The notes below the pieces were generated by a model. That model searched no databases, was not told the DNA's origin, and worked only from the letters and a program-made list of their open reading frames with translations. Below, piece after piece: positions 22,986 to 24,780 of a stretch of DNA of 24,780 nt; the first letter of the stretch is position 1, and every line of letters starts with the position of its first letter. The position numbers and the translations under genes are program-made. Source of the DNA: JANNRA01 sp031401035 (GTDB lineage Bacteria; Desulfobacterota; Binatia; HRBIN30; CADEER01); NCBI GenBank assembly GCA_031401035.1, contig JANNRA010000104.1, positions 1 to 24,780 of the forward strand, in the 5' to 3' direction.

Positions 22986-23672
22986 TCAGCCAACCCAGCG
23001 CGAGCCCTTGGGCTTCGCAGGCGGCGTCTTTGCTTCAGTCTTGTCCGGATACGGGCACAGATCGATCAAAGTGCACGTGGGGCAGGCCGGTTTGCGAGCC
23101 AGACAGATTCGCCGCCCGTGGTACTGCAGGAGGTGGCAGAAGCGTATCTGGCGCGCTGCGGGGATGAGGGCGGTGAGATCGGCTTCGATCTTGTCTGGGT
23201 CGCTGTGGCGGCTCAGACCGAGGCGTTGGGAGAGGCGGCCGACGTGTGTGTCGACGCCGATGGCTGCAATACCGAAGGCGTTGCCGAGCAGGATGTTGGC
23301 GGTCTTGCGGCCGACGCCCGGGAGGCTGAGGAGGGCGTCGAAGTCGGCGGGGACCTGGCCGCCACAGCGGTCGACGAGAGCCTGGCAGCAGGCGCGCACG
23401 GCGCGGGCTTTCTGGCGGAAGAAGCCGGTCTGCTTGACCAGACCTTCGAGTTCCTCGGGGTCGGCGGCGGCGAAGTCGGCGGCGCCGCGGTAGCGGCGGA
23501 AGAGGGCGGGGGTGACCTCGTTCACCTTGGCGTCGGTGCACTGGGCGGCGAGGATGAGGGCGACGAGCAGCTGCAACGGTGAGCGGAAGTCGAGCGCCAG
23601 GGTGGCGTCGGGGTGGGCGGCCTCGAGGCGGTCGAGGAGCGAGGTGATGGGGGCGGCGGGGCGGCGCGGCAT
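22986..23672 (-). CDS. nth: Endonuclease III
   Basis: This is a 228-residue bifunctional DNA glycosylase/AP lyase that removes oxidised pyrimidines. QCTDAKVN is at 44-51. The helix-hairpin-helix LPGVGRKTAN at 117-126 contains the catalytic Lys123, and GVDTHVGR contains the catalytic Asp141. The iron-sulfur cluster ligands Cys190, Cys197, Cys200 and Cys206 follow the C-x6-C-x2-C-x5-C pattern. A lysine- and proline-rich tail extends past the cluster. The ATG at 23672 has the SD sequence AGGTGA, which contains the TGA stop of the upstream secreted-protein gene, so the two are coupled. Confidence 0.96.
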   Translation of the reverse strand: MPRRPAAPITSLLDRLEAAHPDATLALDFRSPLQLLVALILAAQCTDAKVNEVTPALFRRYRGAADFAAADPEELEGLVKQTGFFRQKARAVRACCQALVDRCGGQVPADFDALLSLPGVGRKTANILLGNAFGIAAIGVDTHVGRLSQRLGLSRHSDPDKIEADLTALIPAARQIRFCHLLQYHGRRICLARKPACPTCTLIDLCPYPDKTEAKTPPAKPKGSRWVG

Positions 23673-23676
23673 GCGG

Positions 23677-24612
23677 TCACCTGCGTGTGGCGCCCGGCGG
23701 CGGCAGACAGCCATCGGGCGACGGGTCGCACTCGGTCAGGGTGCAGTCGGCGCGGCAGGCATCGCGCTCATCGGCGTTGCCGTCGTCGCACTCCTCGCCG
23801 GTTTCCTCCATGCCGTTGCCGCAGGCGGCGGCCGGGCAGAGTAGGGCGCCCTGGACGTAGACGCCGCCGGCGAGGCACTCGGCGCGTGCCGCGACGTCGG
23901 CGGTGAAGCCGGCGACGTCGTGTCCGAAGAGGGTGGCGAAGGCGTCGGGGGCGCAGGCGGCGGCGGTGCGGGCGCCGACGTTGGCCGTGGCGCGCGCGGT
24001 GCGATCGCGGCCGCGGGCGACGAGGGTGTCCTTGCTCTCCGTCGCCATGGGCAGCGCGGCAATGCGATCGAGGCCGTCGCGCGTCTCGCGGCTGGCGGCG
24101 CGCAGCAGTTCTGCGGTGCGGTCGGCGGCGCCGACCAGGCAGGCGCGCGTTGCCGCATTGGCGGGGCGCACGGCATAGAAGCCGTAGGAGCCGAGCAGGG
24201 CGGGGCCGTAGGTGGCCGTGATCAGCTCGCGTTCGAGCTGACGGCAGATGCTGGTGACGTCGGACAGTGCTTCCATCAGGCCGACGAACTGCAGGTGCAT
24301 CGCGTCGACGTCGGTGCAGGCGCGTTCGACGCGCTGCAGGGCGTGCTCGCGCGCCCTGCGTACCGCCAGTGCGGTGGCGTTGTTGTCGCAGGGGGCGGCG
24401 TCGAGCTGCGGCTCGATGCAGGCGCGCCGCGCCGCAAAGACGCCGAGCGCGCACTGCGTCGTGGCGCGGCCGATGGCGCGCTGGCAGCGGGCGGCGTCGG
24501 CACCGAAGTCGCCCCACAGCGGGAGCGGCGCCGGCACGCCGTGGGCGTGCGCGGAGGCGGCGCCGATAAGCGCGGCGAGGGCGACCGCGGGGAGCGAAGC
24601 GAGCCGACGCAC
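23677..24612 (-). CDS. Secreted protein with a Myxococcus-type Cys-rich repeat
   Basis: This is a 311-residue exported protein. A signal peptide covers about residues 1-24 (VRRLASLPAV, hydrophobic core, ASAHAHG). The body is largely helical with scattered Cys and no family I can name. The C-terminal part at 264-290, CGNGMEETGEECDDGNADE then CxxxC, matches the Cys-rich repeat common in myxobacterial and related secreted proteins (DUF4215-like). The segment CDNNATAL contains D76-N-N78-A-T80, an exact D-X-N-X-T bacterial N-glycosylation sequon. The GTG at 24612 is chosen because it opens the signal peptide; longer in-frame starts run into the upstream repeats. It is followed by nth four bases after the stop. 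Confidence 0.78.
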   Translation of the reverse strand: MRRLASLPAVALAALIGAASAHAHGVPAPLPLWGDFGADAARCQRAIGRATTQCALGVFAARRACIEPQLDAAPCDNNATALAVRRAREHALQRVERACTDVDAMHLQFVGLMEALSDVTSICRQLERELITATYGPALLGSYGFYAVRPANAATRACLVGAADRTAELLRAASRETRDGLDRIAALPMATESKDTLVARGRDRTARATANVGARTAAACAPDAFATLFGHDVAGFTADVAARAECLAGGVYVQGALLCPAAACGNGMEETGEECDDGNADERDACRADCTLTECDPSPDGCLPPPGATRR

Positions 24613-24673
24613 GATTCCCAACCCTGCCCGGCCGCGGCGGGGAATTGCAACGCAGCCCTGTGCTGACGACACG

Positions 24674-24719
24674 CCCCTGGAGGGCGCCGCTACCGAGGAA
24701 CCTCCCCCTGGAGGGCGCC
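24674..24719. repeat. 15-base direct repeat
   Basis: CCCCTGGAGGGCGCC occurs at 24674-24688 and 24705-24719, 31 bases apart, upstream of the secreted Cys-rich gene. Each copy is partly self-complementary. Confidence 0.7.
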
Positions 24720-24722
24720 CCT

Positions 24723-24777
24723 CCGTGGGCGCCTGTTGCACTGGGTCGCCGTCGCTCCATGCAACAGGCGCCCACGG
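24723..24777. repeat. Perfect 18-base inverted repeat at the right edge
   Basis: Bases 24723-24740 are the exact inverted complement of 24760-24777 around a 19-base loop. It could be the terminator of a gene outside the window or a palindromic dispersed repeat. No T tract is visible within the window. Confidence 0.75.
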
Positions 24778-24780
24778 GGG

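Overview
The window is a very GC-rich bacterial chromosome segment of about 24.8 kb, densely coding with no gap above 300 bases. Paired acyl-CoA dehydrogenases, SDRs, a CoA ligase, an amidohydrolase-2 protein and a secreted protein with a Myxococcus-type Cys-rich repeat point to a soil or sediment lineage of the former Deltaproteobacteria, perhaps Binatota/Desulfobacterota_B. That placement is inference only. No rRNA, tRNA or CRISPR array was seen.

Layout. 1-1614: a frameshifted IS91-family HUH transposase running off the left edge. 1802-5894: two divergent SDRs and two acyl-CoA dehydrogenases, a lipid or ring-degradation block. 5915-15526: a glycosylation island. 15690-18539: an acyl-CoA ligase and an amidohydrolase. 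18607-19707: a histidine-phosphatase lipoprotein and a DoxX membrane protein. 19706-19808: a large palindrome. 19809-24612, all minus strand: a GT-C-like membrane protein, SppA, an unknown small protein, endonuclease III and a secreted Cys-rich protein.

The island is the main result. It encodes a polyprenyl-phosphate HexNAc-1-P transferase (role of ALG7), a MurG-type GlcNAc transferase (MurG is homologous to ALG14+ALG13), a GT33 protein with the ALG1 signatures, an ALG2-like GT4 mannosyltransferase, a PglK-like ABC flippase and an 861-residue STT3/AglB oligosaccharyltransferase with WWDYG. Together they could build an undecaprenyl-PP-linked HexNAc2-Man(1-3) glycan, flip it and transfer it to Asn. 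This parallels the early eukaryotic ER pathway with a bacterial carrier and flippase. A small secreted Cys-rich protein with two N-X-S/T sequons is the first gene of the transferase/OST operon and is a candidate substrate.

Several first-in-operon genes have -35/-10 boxes placed so that transcription would begin at or next to the start codon, with no Shine-Dalgarno sequence (leaderless pattern). Internal genes mostly have good SD sequences or overlap their neighbours.
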